Below, piece after piece: positions 36,502 to 47,345 of a stretch of DNA of 64,000 nt. Position numbers and translations under genes: made by a program. The stretch lies in assembly GCA_027483945.1 (NCBI GenBank), contig JAIXTM010000017.1, forward strand, positions 1 to 64,000, in the 5' to 3' direction. The notes under the pieces were generated by a model. That model did no database searches, was not told the origin of the DNA, and saw only the letters and a program-made list of their open reading frames with translations. This DNA is from Hyphomicrobiales bacterium. GTDB lineage: Bacteria > Pseudomonadota > Alphaproteobacteria > Rhizobiales > Beijerinckiaceae. Position 1 is the stretch's first letter. Each line of letters opens with the position of its first letter.

Positions 36502-37599
36502 ATGGTCCGCAAGTTCGTCGCCGGCGCTGCTTTGGCAGCGTCCCTCGTCCTGCCCGCCGGCCATGCGCTCGCCCAGCAACCGGAACTGAAGATCTTCAAC
36601 TGGTCCGATTACGTGGATCCGGCCGTCCTGGAGGAATTCACCAAGGAGACCGGGGTCAAGGTCGTCTACGACACGTTCGACCAGATGGAGACCGTGGACA
36701 CCAAGCTGTCCGCGGGCAAGACCGGCTACGACCTCATCGTCGTCACCGCGTCCTTCCTGCCGCGTCACATCCCGCTGAAACTCTATGCCGAGGTCGACCG
36801 GTCGAAGGTCCCGAACCTCCAGCACATGTGGCCCGAGATCACGAGCCGGCTCGCCAAGTACGATCCCGGCAACAGGTTCGCCGTGAACTACATGTGGGGC
36901 ACGACGGGCATCGGCTACAACGTCGCCAAGGTGAAGCAGCGCCTCGGCGACGCGCCGGTGGACAGCTGGAGCATCGTCTTCGATCCGGCCAAGCTCTCCA
37001 AGCTCGCCGATTGCGGCGTCCACGTCCTGGACGCCACCGAGGAGATGTTCCCGGCCGCCTTGCGCTATCTCGGCCTCGATCCGGATTCGAAGAAGGAGGC
37101 GGACCTCACCAAGGCCTCGCAGCTCCTGCAGAAGATCCGGCCGCATATCCGCAAGTTCCACTCGTCCGAATACATCAACGCGCTCGCCAACGGCGATATC
37201 TGCCTGGCGGTCGGCTATTCCGGCGACATTCTCCAGGCGCGCAAGCGCGCCAAGGAGGCGAATGCCGGCGTCGATATCGCCTATGCGATCCCGAAGGAGG
37301 GGGCGCTCATGTGGTTCGACTCGCTCGTCATCCCGGCGGATGCGGGCAACAAGGACGCCGCGCTGAAGTTCATCGACTTCGTCAACCGGCCGGAGATCGC
37401 CGCGAAGAACTCGAACTTCATCCAGTACGCGTCGGGCAACCTGGCCGCCCAGAAGCACCTTGACGCCGCCGTGCTCAACGATCCCGGCATCTATCCGAAG
37501 CCCGACGTCATCGCCCGGCTCTACACGATCACGCCCTATGACGACCGCACCCAGCGGACCGTCAACCGGATGTGGACACGCGTGAAGACCGGCCGGTAA
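36502..37599 (+). CDS. potF: Polyamine ABC transporter, periplasmic binding protein (PotF-like)
   Basis: 365 residues with a signal peptide (about 1-24, cut after ALA). The mature start LKIFNWSDYVDPAVLEEFTKE is typical of PotF/PotD, and the binding region includes NYMWGTTGIGYN and a GYSGDILQARKRA segment. It captures putrescine or spermidine in the periplasm for the PotGHI transporter encoded next. AAGGAGG precedes the ATG. It is the first gene of a four-gene operon. Confidence 0.93.
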   Translation: MVRKFVAGAALAASLVLPAGHALAQQPELKIFNWSDYVDPAVLEEFTKETGVKVVYDTFDQMETVDTKLSAGKTGYDLIVVTASFLPRHIPLKLYAEVDRSKVPNLQHMWPEITSRLAKYDPGNRFAVNYMWGTTGIGYNVAKVKQRLGDAPVDSWSIVFDPAKLSKLADCGVHVLDATEEMFPAALRYLGLDPDSKKEADLTKASQLLQKIRPHIRKFHSSEYINALANGDICLAVGYSGDILQARKRAKEANAGVDIAYAIPKEGALMWFDSLVIPADAGNKDAALKFIDFVNRPEIAAKNSNFIQYASGNLAAQKHLDAAVLNDPGIYPKPDVIARLYTITPYDDRTQRTVNRMWTRVKTGR

Positions 37600-37610
37600 C
37601 CGCTGCCATC

Positions 37611-38789
37611 ATGAACCAGCGCACCGCCCGCAAGGCGGCGCGCCGGTCCGTCGGTAGCGTCCGGCGGATCAGCGCGCCCTGGGCCGAGCCGGACGCGAAG
37701 GCGCTCGTCGAGTTCCGGTCCGTGACCAAGTCCTATGGCGACGTCACGGCGGTCGACGGGCTGTCGCTCTCGATCTATCCCGGCGAGTTCTTCGCGCTGC
37801 TCGGCCCGTCCGGCTGCGGCAAGACGACCCTCATGCGCATGCTCGCCGGCTTCGAGGAGCCGACCGGCGGCACGATCCTCCTCGACGGCGTGGAGATTAC
37901 CGGAACGCCGCCGCACCGGCGGCCGACCAACATGATGTTCCAGTCCTACGCCCTGTTCCCGCATATGAGCGTCTGGGACAACATCGCCTTCGGGCTGAAG
38001 CAGGAGGGGATGGCCCGGGCGGCCATCGCGTCGCGGGTGGAGGAGATGCTCGCTTTGGTGCGCCTGGAGGGCCTGGCGCGCCGCCGGCCGGACCAATTGT
38101 CCGGCGGCCAGCGCCAGCGCGTCGCGCTCGCCCGCTCGCTCGCCAAGCGGCCCAAGGTCCTGCTGCTGGACGAGCCGCTCGGGGCCCTCGACCGCAAGCT
38201 GCGCGAGGCGACGCAGTTCGAGCTGATGGACCTGCAGGCCGATCTCGGCCTCACCTTCCTCATGGTTACCCACGACCAGGACGAGGCCATGATCATGGCC
38301 GACCGCATCGCCGTCATGGACCATGGCCGCATCGTCCAGGTCGCGCCGGCCGAGGAGGTCTACGAGCAGCCCGCCAACCGCTACGTCGCCGAGTTCGTCG
38401 GCGACGTGACCATTGCGGAGGGCGTGGTCACCTCTGTCCGTGGTCACCTTGTCCATATCCATGCGCCCCATTTCGGCGCCATCGAGATCGATGAGGAAGA
38501 GGGCCGGGCCAATGTCGGCGCGCCCGCGCTGGTGGCCCTGCGGCCGGAGAAGATCCAGATCGGCCACGATGAGCCGGCTCAGCCTTTGAACAAGGTGAGA
38601 GGCGAGATCTGGGACATCGCCTATCTCGGCGACTTCACCATGATGCAGGTGAAGGTCGGCGGTGACGACGGCCCGCTTGTGAAGGCCGCCATCGCCAACC
38701 GCACGCGGCGGATGGAGCGGCCCTTCGCCTGGGACGACATGGTCTGGCTGTGGTGGGACGTCGAAGCCGGCGTCCTCATCGATCCATGA
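37611..38789 (+). CDS. potG: Polyamine ABC transporter ATP-binding protein (PotG-like)
   Basis: 392 residues. Walker A is GPSGCGKTT, the signature is LSGGQRQRVALARSLA, Walker B is VLLLDEPLGALD, and a C-terminal TOBE domain spans about 310-390. This is the nucleotide-binding subunit of the polyamine importer. It begins 11 bp after potF and overlaps potH by ATGA. The N-terminal 35 residues are basic and variable, so the true start could be later. Confidence 0.93.
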   Translation: MNQRTARKAARRSVGSVRRISAPWAEPDAKALVEFRSVTKSYGDVTAVDGLSLSIYPGEFFALLGPSGCGKTTLMRMLAGFEEPTGGTILLDGVEITGTPPHRRPTNMMFQSYALFPHMSVWDNIAFGLKQEGMARAAIASRVEEMLALVRLEGLARRRPDQLSGGQRQRVALARSLAKRPKVLLLDEPLGALDRKLREATQFELMDLQADLGLTFLMVTHDQDEAMIMADRIAVMDHGRIVQVAPAEEVYEQPANRYVAEFVGDVTIAEGVVTSVRGHLVHIHAPHFGAIEIDEEEGRANVGAPALVALRPEKIQIGHDEPAQPLNKVRGEIWDIAYLGDFTMMQVKVGGDDGPLVKAAIANRTRRMERPFAWDDMVWLWWDVEAGVLIDP

Positions 38790-39706
38790 CCACACCGCCC
38801 GACCCCGACCCGGGACGATCCCTGCGCCTCGGGCGCCGCATCGTGCTGGCGGTCCCGTTCTTGTGGCTGCTGGCGCTGTTCCTGACGCCTTTTCTCATCG
38901 TCGCGCGCATGTCGCTGTCCGACACAGCCCGTGCCCTGCCGCCCTATGCGCCCCATTGGGAGGGCTTTGGCCGGCTCGGCGAGTTCCTAGCGGCGCTCGA
39001 CCTGGAGAACTACGCGCTTCTCGCCTCCGACACGCTGTATCTGGCCGCCTATCTCTCATCCGTCCGGCTCGCCGCCATCTCCACCATCCTGGCGCTCGTC
39101 GTCGCCTTCCCGCTCGCCTATGCCATGGCGCGCGCCCCGCGGCGCTGGCAGCCGGCGTTGCTCGTTGCGGTCATCCTGCCGTTCTGGACCTCGTTCCTGA
39201 TCCGCATCTATGCCTGGATCGGCATCCTGCGGCCGGAAGGGTTCCTGGATGTGGTCGTTCAGGCCCTCGGGCTCGCGGACGCCCCGCTCGGGCTGCTCAA
39301 CACCGATGCCGCGGTCGTCCTCGGCATGGTCTATTCCTACCTGCCCTTCATGGTCCTGCCGATCTACGCGGCCCTGGAGCGGATCGACCGTTCCCTGCTG
39401 GAGGCGGCCGCCGACCTCGGATCCCCGCCCTGGAAGAGCTTCTGGACCGTCACGGTCCCGCTCGCGGCTCCAGGCATCGTCGCCGGCTGCCTGCTCGTCT
39501 TCATTCCGGCCATCGGCGAGTTCGTGATCCCCGACCTTCTCGGCGGTCCCGATACGCTGATGATCGGCAAGGTCCTTTGGACGGAGTTCTTCTCCAACCG
39601 CGACTGGCCGCTCTCCTCGGCGGTCGCGATCGTGCTGCTCGCGGTGCTGCTCCTGCCCTTGCTGGTCTTCCAGCGGGCGCTGCGACGCGGGGAGGGCGCG
39701 CGATGA
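38786..39706 (+). CDS. potH: Polyamine ABC transporter permease (PotH-like)
   Basis: 306 residues, six membrane segments, with the EAA loop EAAADLGSPPWKSFWTVTVPLAAPGI that docks on the ATPase. It overlaps potG and potI by ATGA. It forms the inner-membrane channel together with PotI. Confidence 0.92.
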   Translation: MTTPPDPDPGRSLRLGRRIVLAVPFLWLLALFLTPFLIVARMSLSDTARALPPYAPHWEGFGRLGEFLAALDLENYALLASDTLYLAAYLSSVRLAAISTILALVVAFPLAYAMARAPRRWQPALLVAVILPFWTSFLIRIYAWIGILRPEGFLDVVVQALGLADAPLGLLNTDAAVVLGMVYSYLPFMVLPIYAALERIDRSLLEAAADLGSPPWKSFWTVTVPLAAPGIVAGCLLVFIPAIGEFVIPDLLGGPDTLMIGKVLWTEFFSNRDWPLSSAVAIVLLAVLLLPLLVFQRALRRGEGAR

Positions 39707-40491
39707 GGCGCTTCGGACCCTTCCATATGGCGGCTCTGGCGGCCGGCCTCGCCTTCCTCTACCTGCCGATCCTCATCCTCGTCGTCTATTCGTTCAACGC
39801 CTCGCGGCTGGTCACGGTCTGGGGCGGCTTCTCCACCCGCTGGTACGGCGCGCTGTTGCAGAACCAGCAATTGCTGGATGCCGCCTGGCTGTCGCTCAAG
39901 GTCGCTTTCGGTTCGGCGACGGTTGCGACAGTCCTGGCGCTTCTGGCCGCGGTCGCCCTTGTCCGCTACGGCCGTTTCCGGGGCCGCACCCTGTTCGCCG
40001 GGATGATCGGCGCGCCGCTCATCATGCCGGAGGTGGTGACCGGCCTTTCGCTTCTCCTGCTTTTCGTCGCCATCGGCCTCGACCGTGGCTTCTGGACGGT
40101 CACGCTCGCTCACATCACCTTGACCATGTGCTTTGCCACGGTGGTCATCCAGTCGCGGCTCGTCGCCTTCGATCGCAGCCTGGAAGAGGCCGCGCAGGAC
40201 CTCGGCGCGCCCCCCTGGAAGGCGTTCCTGACGGTGACGCTGCCGATCCTGACGCCGGCGGTGGCTGCGGCTTGGATGCTCGCCTTCACCCTGTCGTTGG
40301 ACGATCTCGTCATTGCCTCCTTCACGACCGGCCCCTCGGCCACGACGCTGCCCATGCGGCTCTATTCGGCGGTGCGCCTGGGCGTGACCCCCGAGATCAA
40401 CGCGGCGTCCACCTTGCTCATCGCGTTCGTCGCCATCGTCGTCGTCGGAACATCGCTTATCGCCAAGCGCGATCTGCTGCGCTCCCGTTGA
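39703..40491 (+). CDS. potI: Polyamine ABC transporter permease (PotI-like)
   Basis: 262 residues with six membrane segments and the EAA loop EEAAQDLGAPPWKAFLTVTLP. The pattern FSLDD/LSLDDLVIASFTTGP is characteristic of PotC/PotI. It is the last gene of potFGHI. The 208 bp that follow hold no gene I can support. Confidence 0.92.
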   Translation: MRRFGPFHMAALAAGLAFLYLPILILVVYSFNASRLVTVWGGFSTRWYGALLQNQQLLDAAWLSLKVAFGSATVATVLALLAAVALVRYGRFRGRTLFAGMIGAPLIMPEVVTGLSLLLLFVAIGLDRGFWTVTLAHITLTMCFATVVIQSRLVAFDRSLEEAAQDLGAPPWKAFLTVTLPILTPAVAAAWMLAFTLSLDDLVIASFTTGPSATTLPMRLYSAVRLGVTPEINAASTLLIAFVAIVVVGTSLIAKRDLLRSR

Positions 40492-40699
40492 AGCGCATGA
40501 GGGCGCCACGCCCAGATCGGGATGCGCGCCGCTGCTCGGCTCCTCGTTCACGCGCCGCTTTGCATCCGTGAAAGGCCGGGTCTAGGCTCGTGGTTTCCGC
40601 GGCCGATGGCGCGCCGCGATCGAGACCAGCGCGCATCTTGCGCGCCGGAGGCCGGGCCGGAGCGGGCTGGGCTATCCGCAAGCGAGGAGGCTTGAACCC

Positions 40700-42313
40700 A
40701 TGACCGTTTCCACCCTGACCCGCCGTGCCGGCCGCCTGACGACGGCCGCCGCCGTGGCGGCGCTGATCCTGGGCGCCGGCGCCGCCCTTGCCGCGACACC
40801 GAAGGACACGCTCGTCGTGGCCTGGGCGATCGACGACATCATCACCATGGACCCGGCGGAATCCTTCGAGATCTCGGCCGGCGAGATCATGGGTAATTCC
40901 TACGACCGGCTCGTGCGCTACGAGGTCTCAGACCCGTCCAAGCTCTATGGCGACCTGGCCAAGTCGTGGACCGTGTCCGATGACGGCAAGACCTACACGT
41001 TCGAGCTCAAGCCCGGCCTCAAATTCGCCTCCGGTAATCCGATCACGGCCGAGGACGTGGCTTTCTCATTCCACCGCGTCGTCGCCATCGACAAGTCGCC
41101 CGCTTTCATCCTCACCCAGTTCGGTTTCACCAAGGACAACGTGAAATCGAGGGTGAAGGCCACCGGGCCGCTGACGCTGACCATCGAGGTCGACAAGCCC
41201 TACGCCCCCACCTTCGTGCTCAACTGCCTCACCGCCAACGTCGCCTCCGTGGTCGACAAGGCGCTCGTCATGTCCAAGGAGCAGAACGGCGACCTTGGCT
41301 ATGCGTGGCTGAAGACGAATTATGCCGGCTCGGGACCGCTGAAGATCCGCGACTGGCGCGCCAATGAGATCCTCGCCCTGGAGCGCAACGACAATTACCA
41401 CGGCGAGAAGTCCAAGCTCGCCCGCGTCATCTATCGTCACGTCAAGGAGGCCTCGACCCAGCGCCTGCTTCTGGAGAAGGGTGACGCCGACATCGCGCGT
41501 AACCTGACACCGCAGGACCTCGACGCGCTGGCCGCCAACAAGGACATCGGCACGACCGCGACGCCCAAGGGCACGGTCTACTACATCAGCTTCAACCAGA
41601 AGAACCCGAACCTGGCCAAGCCCGAGGTGCGCGAGGCCCTGAAGTACCTGCTCGACTATTCGGGCATCAGCGCGACTCTGATCAAGAACATCGGCATCGA
41701 GCACCAGAACTTCCTGCCGGTGGGCCTGCTCGGCGCCTCGACCGAGAAGCCCTACAAGCTCGACGTCGACAAGGCCAAGGCGCTGCTCGCCAAGGCCGGC
41801 CTGCCCAACGGCTTCAAGGTGACGTTCGACGTACGCACCACGCAGCCCGTCCAGGGCATCGCCGAGAACTTCCAGCAGACCGCCAAGCGCGCCGGCATCG
41901 ACATCGAGATCCTGCCCGGCGATGGCCGCCAGACGCTGACCAAGTACCGCGCCCGCCAGCACGACATGTATATCGGCCAATGGGGCGCCGATTACTGGGA
42001 CCCGCACACCAACGCCGACACCTTCGCCCGTAATCCGGACAATGCGGACGACGCCAAGTCGAAGCCGCTCGCCTGGCGCAATGCCTGGGACATCCCGGAG
42101 CTGACGAAGAAGGCGGACGCGGCGGTGCTGGAGCGTGACGCCGACAAGCGCAAGGCCATGTACGGCGAGATGCAGGCGGACTTCCGTCAGACCAGCCCCT
42201 TCATCATGATCTACCAGATGAACGAGGTGGCGGCGTTCCGCGCCAACGTGGAGGGGCTGAAGATCGGTCCGACCTCCGACGCGACCTACATGTTCCGCGT
42301 CTCGAAGAAGTAG
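40700..42313 (+). CDS. Peptide/nickel-type ABC transporter substrate-binding protein
   Basis: 537 residues, family 5 binding protein (DppA/OppA-like). The signal peptide covers about 1-32 (ending ALAATP). The conserved start VVAWAIDDIITMDPAE and the pattern YHVKEAST, GTVYYISFNQKNP and QWGADYWDPHTN define the family. The ligand could be a dipeptide, an opine or a sugar acid. It heads an operon of binding protein, two permeases and two ATPases; GAGG lies before the ATG. Confidence 0.9.
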   Translation: MTVSTLTRRAGRLTTAAAVAALILGAGAALAATPKDTLVVAWAIDDIITMDPAESFEISAGEIMGNSYDRLVRYEVSDPSKLYGDLAKSWTVSDDGKTYTFELKPGLKFASGNPITAEDVAFSFHRVVAIDKSPAFILTQFGFTKDNVKSRVKATGPLTLTIEVDKPYAPTFVLNCLTANVASVVDKALVMSKEQNGDLGYAWLKTNYAGSGPLKIRDWRANEILALERNDNYHGEKSKLARVIYRHVKEASTQRLLLEKGDADIARNLTPQDLDALAANKDIGTTATPKGTVYYISFNQKNPNLAKPEVREALKYLLDYSGISATLIKNIGIEHQNFLPVGLLGASTEKPYKLDVDKAKALLAKAGLPNGFKVTFDVRTTQPVQGIAENFQQTAKRAGIDIEILPGDGRQTLTKYRARQHDMYIGQWGADYWDPHTNADTFARNPDNADDAKSKPLAWRNAWDIPELTKKADAAVLERDADKRKAMYGEMQADFRQTSPFIMIYQMNEVAAFRANVEGLKIGPTSDATYMFRVSKK

Positions 42314-42320
42314 GACGCTG

Positions 42321-43388
42321 GTGACGGCACTCTTTACCGACCGGCCGGGCGGGCGCACCAGCGTCCGCCTGCGCCGTTTCGCCGGCGCGCTCGGCCGCTT
42401 CCTCGGTGCCGTCGTCCTGACCTATCTCGGCCTCCTGGCCGTGACCTTCTTCATCGGCCGCGTCATCCCCATCGATCCGGTCCTGGCCATCGTCGGCGAT
42501 CGGGCGCCCGAGCACGTGATCCAGCGCGTGCGCGAGGAGCTCGGCCTCAATCTGCCGCTCTGGAAGCAGTTCGTCATCTATCTCGGCAAGGTGCTGCAGG
42601 GCGATTTCGGCACTTCGGTGCTCAGTTCCAACCCTGTGATGCAGGACATCCGCCGGGTCTTCCCGGCGACGCTGGAACTGGCGACGCTCGGCACCGTCAT
42701 CGGCGCCGGGATCGGCATTCCGCTCGGCGTCTGGGCCGCCGTCCGGCGCGGCGGCATCGCCGACCAGCTGGTGCGGGTCATGGCGCTGATCGGCTATTCG
42801 GTGCCGATCTTCTGGCTCGGGCTGATGGCGCTCGTCGTCTTCTACGCAAGGCTCGGCTGGGTCGGCGGGCCCGGGCGCATCGATGTCGTCTACGAGTACA
42901 CGGTGACGCCCTGGAGCGGCATCATGCTGCTCGACACCGCCATCGCGGGCGAGTGGGAGGCCTTCGCCAACGCCTTGTCCCATCTCATCCTGCCGGCGAG
43001 CCTGCTCGGCTATTTCTCCATGGCGTATATCAGCCGTATGACGCGCTCGTTCATGCTGAACGAACTGGCCCAGGAATACATCGTCACCGCTCGCGCCAAG
43101 GGCCTGTCGGAGAGCCGCATCATCTGGCGCCACGCGCTGCGCAACGCGGCCGTGCCGCTCGTGACCGTGGTCGCGCTCTCCTATGCCGGCCTCCTGGAGG
43201 GCTCGGTCCTGACCGAGACGGTCTTCGCCTGGCCGGGCCTTGGGCTCTACATCACCAATTCGCTGCAGAACGCCGACATGAACGCCGTTCTCGGCGGCAC
43301 GATCGTGGTCGGCTCGGTCTTCATCGGGCTCAACCTCCTGTCGGATCTCCTGTACCGGACGCTCGATCCCCGGACGCGGGCACGGTGA
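42321..43388 (+). CDS. Peptide-type ABC transporter permease (DppB-like)
   Basis: 355 residues starting at GTG, 7 bp after the binding-protein gene. The DppB pattern is present: helix with LAVTFFIGRVIPIDPV, then EELGLNLPLWKQF, and the loop TARAKGLSESRIIWRHALRNA that contacts the ATPases. The length is slightly above usual owing to a 30-residue basic N terminus. Confidence 0.9.
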   Translation: MTALFTDRPGGRTSVRLRRFAGALGRFLGAVVLTYLGLLAVTFFIGRVIPIDPVLAIVGDRAPEHVIQRVREELGLNLPLWKQFVIYLGKVLQGDFGTSVLSSNPVMQDIRRVFPATLELATLGTVIGAGIGIPLGVWAAVRRGGIADQLVRVMALIGYSVPIFWLGLMALVVFYARLGWVGGPGRIDVVYEYTVTPWSGIMLLDTAIAGEWEAFANALSHLILPASLLGYFSMAYISRMTRSFMLNELAQEYIVTARAKGLSESRIIWRHALRNAAVPLVTVVALSYAGLLEGSVLTETVFAWPGLGLYITNSLQNADMNAVLGGTIVVGSVFIGLNLLSDLLYRTLDPRTRAR

Positions 43389-43395
43389 GGGCACC

Positions 43396-44319
43396 ATGAC
43401 CGAGATCGTCCGCACCGAAACCTCACTCCGCGCCTGGCTCATGTCCGACCGGCCGCAATCCCGACGCCAGGCCTCGCTCGGCCGGCTCTATGCCGGCTGG
43501 CGAACCTTCGCGCGCAACCGCCTCGCCATTGTGGGGCTCGCCATCATCGTGGCCCTCGTTCTCGTCGCGATCTTCGCCGATGCGCTGGCGCCCTACTCGC
43601 CCTACCAGGGCGACCTGACGCGCACGCGTCTCCTGCCGCCGTCCGCCGCCCACTGGCTTGGCACCGATGACCAGGGCCGGGACATCCTCTCGCGCATCAT
43701 CCACGGCTCGCGGATCACGCTCCTCGTCGTGGTTCTGGTCGCCATCCTCGCCGCGCCTATCGGGCTGCTCGTCGGGACGGTCGCCGGCTATGCCGGCGGC
43801 TGGATCGATGCCGCGCTCATGCGCGTCACCGACATCTTCCTGGCCTTCCCGCGGCTCATCCTGGCCCTGGCCTTCGTCGCCGCCCTGGGCCCCGGCATCG
43901 AAAACGCGGTCATAGCCATCGCGCTGACCTCATGGCCGCCTTACGCGCGCATCGCTCGCGCCGAAACGTTGACGGTCCGCCGGGCCGACTACATCGCGGC
44001 GGTCGAGCTGATGGGCGCATCGTCCTGGCGCATCGTCTTCCGCCACATCATGCCCTTGTGCCTCGCCTCCGTAATCGTGCGCGTGACGCTCGACATGGCG
44101 GGGATCATCCTCACCGCCGCCGGCCTCGGCTTCCTCGGCCTTGGCGCCCAACCGCCCATGCCGGAATGGGGCGCTCTCATCTCCAACGGCCGGCTCTACG
44201 TGCTCGACCAATGGTGGGTGGCGGCCGCTCCCGGCGCCGCGATCTTCATCGTCAGCCTCGCCTTCAATCTCCTGGGCGACGGCCTGCGCGACGCGCTCGA
44301 TCCCAAGGCCGGCTCATGA
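43396..44319 (+). CDS. Peptide-type ABC transporter permease (DppC-like)
   Basis: 307 residues with the DppC hallmarks LGTDDQGRDILSRIIHGSR and the cytoplasmic loop AVELMGASSWRIVFRHIMP, and six membrane segments. It starts 7 bp after the DppB-like gene and overlaps the next ATPase gene by 4 bp. Confidence 0.91.
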   Translation: MTEIVRTETSLRAWLMSDRPQSRRQASLGRLYAGWRTFARNRLAIVGLAIIVALVLVAIFADALAPYSPYQGDLTRTRLLPPSAAHWLGTDDQGRDILSRIIHGSRITLLVVVLVAILAAPIGLLVGTVAGYAGGWIDAALMRVTDIFLAFPRLILALAFVAALGPGIENAVIAIALTSWPPYARIARAETLTVRRADYIAAVELMGASSWRIVFRHIMPLCLASVIVRVTLDMAGIILTAAGLGFLGLGAQPPMPEWGALISNGRLYVLDQWWVAAAPGAAIFIVSLAFNLLGDGLRDALDPKAGS

Positions 44320-45148
44320 GCATCCTGCTGGATGTCCAGAACCTCAAGGTCGCGTTCCCCAACAGGGATGGCGATTACGTCGAGGCGGTGCGCGGCGTGT
44401 CCTTCGCGCTGGGGCGCGAGCGCCTCGGCATCGTCGGCGAATCCGGCTCCGGCAAGTCGCAGACCGGCCGCGCCATCCTTGGCCTCACGGCCCCGCAGGC
44501 CCGCGTGAGCGCCGACAGGCTCACCTTCGACGGCATCGACCTTCTCAAAGCCTCGCCCGCTGAGCGGCGTGCTCTGCGCGGGGCTCGCATCGGCATGGTG
44601 CTGCAGGACCCCAAATACTCTCTCAATCCGGTCATGAACGTCGGCAACCAGATCGTGGAGGCGCTGCAGGCGCACCGCAAGGTCGGTGACCGCGAGGCGC
44701 GGGAGCAGGCGCTGGCCATGCTCGCCGCCGTCCAGATAGACCGCCCCGCCCGCGTCTTCGACCTCTATCCGCACGAGGTCTCCGGCGGCATGGGCCAGCG
44801 GGTCATGATAGCGATGATGCTCATCGCCGAACCGGATCTCCTCATCGCCGACGAGCCGACCTCGGCGCTGGACGTCACCGTGCAGCTCCAGGTCCTGTCG
44901 ATCCTGGACCGGCTGGTGGCCGAGCGGGGGATGGGGCTGATCTTCATCTCCCATGACCTGCGCCTCGTCTCGTCCTTCTGCGACCGCGTGCTGGTCATGT
45001 ATGCCGGCCGCGTCGTGGAGGAGATCGCCGCCGCCGATCTCGGCGCGGCCCAGCATGCCTACACGCGGGGCCTCCTCTCATGCCTGCCCCGGCTGGGGGA
45101 GCACCGGCATCCGTTGCCGGTCCTGTCCCGCGATCCGGAATGGGCGCG

Positions 45149-45152
<4 letters not shown>
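44316..45152 (+). CDS. Peptide-type ABC transporter ATPase (DppD-like)
   Basis: 278 residues. Walker A is GESGSGKSQ (last Thr/Ser replaced by Gln after Ser, as often in this family), the signature is VSGGMGQRVMIAMML, and Walker B is [12 protein letters not shown]. It ends soon after the core and so lacks part of the usual oligopeptide-type C-terminal extension (a Fe-S Cys cluster in some DppD). It overlaps both neighbours. Confidence 0.9.
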
Positions 45153-45919
<767 letters not shown>

Positions 45920-45927
45920 TCCGCCGG

Positions 45928-46716
45928 TCAGGCGCCGTGCCAGGCGGCGAACCAGCCGAGCCCATCCTCGGTCCGGCCCGAAGGCCGGTATTCCGCGCCG
46001 ATCCGCCCGGCATAGCCGAGGCGCTCGAGTTCCGCGTAGATTGCCGGATAGGCGATCTCGCCGCGATCGGGCTCGGCCCGCTCCGGCACCGAGGCGATCT
46101 GGACATGGCCGACAAGTTGCCAGTGCCGCCGCAGCCGGGTGATGAGGTCCCCCTCCATCACCTGCACGTGGTAGCAGTCGAACATCATCCGCACGTTGGG
46201 CAGGTCGAGCGCGGTGAGGAAAGCCGCCACCGCGTCCGATGTCGGGAACAGGTATCCTGGCCGGTCGCGGCTGTTCAGCGGCTCCACCAGCAGAGTCTTG
46301 CCGGCGGCGGCGGCGATGGGCGCGGCCCGTCGCAGATTGGCTGCGAAGGCCGCCTCCGCCGCCTGCCGGTCCTCGGGCCGCACGACCCCCGAAAGGACGT
46401 GGATCGCGGGGCAGTCCAGCGCCAGCGCATAGGCGAGCGCCGCCTCGAAATGCCGGTCGAAATCGCGCTCCCGCCCGGGGAGGGCACCAAGACCGAACTC
46501 GCCGGCGGCAAGGTTCCCGGGCGCGGTGTTCAGCCCGGTCACGGACAGGCGATGGCGGTCCAGCTCGGCCCGGATCGCCTCGGGCGGATGGTCATAGGGG
46601 AAATGGAACTCCACCGCCCTGAACCCGGCCGCGGCTGCCCGCCCGAACCGCTCCAGAAACGGCACGTCGTCGAACAGGAAGGCGATGTTGGCGGAGAAAC
46701 GCGGCACGGATCTCAC
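45928..46716 (-). CDS. otnI: 2-oxo-tetronate isomerase (hydroxypyruvate isomerase-like)
   Basis: 262 residues, TIM-barrel of the xylose isomerase-like family. The pattern LIVEPLNSRDRPGYL-like (VEPLNSRDRPGYLF) and MMFDCYHVQVMEGD carries the metal ligands Glu and Asp/His. OtnI interconverts 2-oxo-tetronate and 3-oxo-tetronate. A GTG start overlaps the stop of otnC (GTGA); the next GTG, 9 bp on, is possible. It ends the denD-otnK-otnC-otnI unit. Confidence 0.88.
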   Translation of the reverse strand: MRSVPRFSANIAFLFDDVPFLERFGRAAAAGFRAVEFHFPYDHPPEAIRAELDRHRLSVTGLNTAPGNLAAGEFGLGALPGRERDFDRHFEAALAYALALDCPAIHVLSGVVRPEDRQAAEAAFAANLRRAAPIAAAAGKTLLVEPLNSRDRPGYLFPTSDAVAAFLTALDLPNVRMMFDCYHVQVMEGDLITRLRRHWQLVGHVQIASVPERAEPDRGEIAYPAIYAELERLGYAGRIGAEYRPSGRTEDGLGWFAAWHGA

Positions 46717-47345
46717 CTCAACCGATAGAGCGCTTGCAGCGCGGCGACGGTCGCGTCGTCGAGCCGCCGTACCTTCATCCCACGCGTGATCACGATGAGC
46801 TTGGCCGTCTCCTCCAGCTCCTCGGCCGCGAAGACGGCGCTGTCGAGATCGGTGCCGGCCACGACCGGACCGTGATTGGCCAGAAGGACGGCCGCATGCT
46901 CTCCGGCCTTCGCCTCGATCAGCGGCGCCACCTCGGCCGAGCCGGGATGGGTATAGGGCAGCACCGGCACTCGCCCGACGCGCATGGCGATATAGGGCGT
47001 GATCGCCGGGATCGCGTCCTCCGGGTCTGTATCGGCGAGGCAGGACAGGGCGGTGGCGAACGTCGAATGGAGGTGCACCACGGCGCCCGCCTTCGGCCTT
47101 GCGCGGTAATAGGCCAGGTGCAGCGGCAATTCCTTGGTCGGCTTGTCGCCGGAGACCGGGCGCCCCTCGCTATCGAGCACCGACAGCCGCGCCGGATCGA
47201 GGAAGCCCATGCAGGAATTGGTCGGCGTGGCGAGGAAGCCGTCGCCGAACCGGCAGGTGATGTTGCCGGACGAGCCCGGCGACAGGCCGCGCTCGAACAG
47301 CGAGCGCGCCCACAGGCACAGCCTTTCCCGCAGGTCTCCCGTCAC
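46713..47345 (-). CDS. otnC: 3-oxo-tetronate 4-phosphate decarboxylase (class II aldolase family)
   Basis: 210 residues. It has the class II aldolase/adducin fold with SSGNITCRF at the phosphate site and Zn ligands in HLHSTFATALS plus a later His in LLANHGPVV. OtnC decarboxylates 3-oxo-tetronate 4-phosphate to dihydroxyacetone phosphate. Identity rests on the cluster, because fuculose aldolases look similar. It overlaps otnK and otnI by 4 bp each. Confidence 0.88.
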   Translation of the reverse strand: MTGDLRERLCLWARSLFERGLSPGSSGNITCRFGDGFLATPTNSCMGFLDPARLSVLDSEGRPVSGDKPTKELPLHLAYYRARPKAGAVVHLHSTFATALSCLADTDPEDAIPAITPYIAMRVGRVPVLPYTHPGSAEVAPLIEAKAGEHAAVLLANHGPVVAGTDLDSAVFAAEELEETAKLIVITRGMKVRRLDDATVAALQALYRLR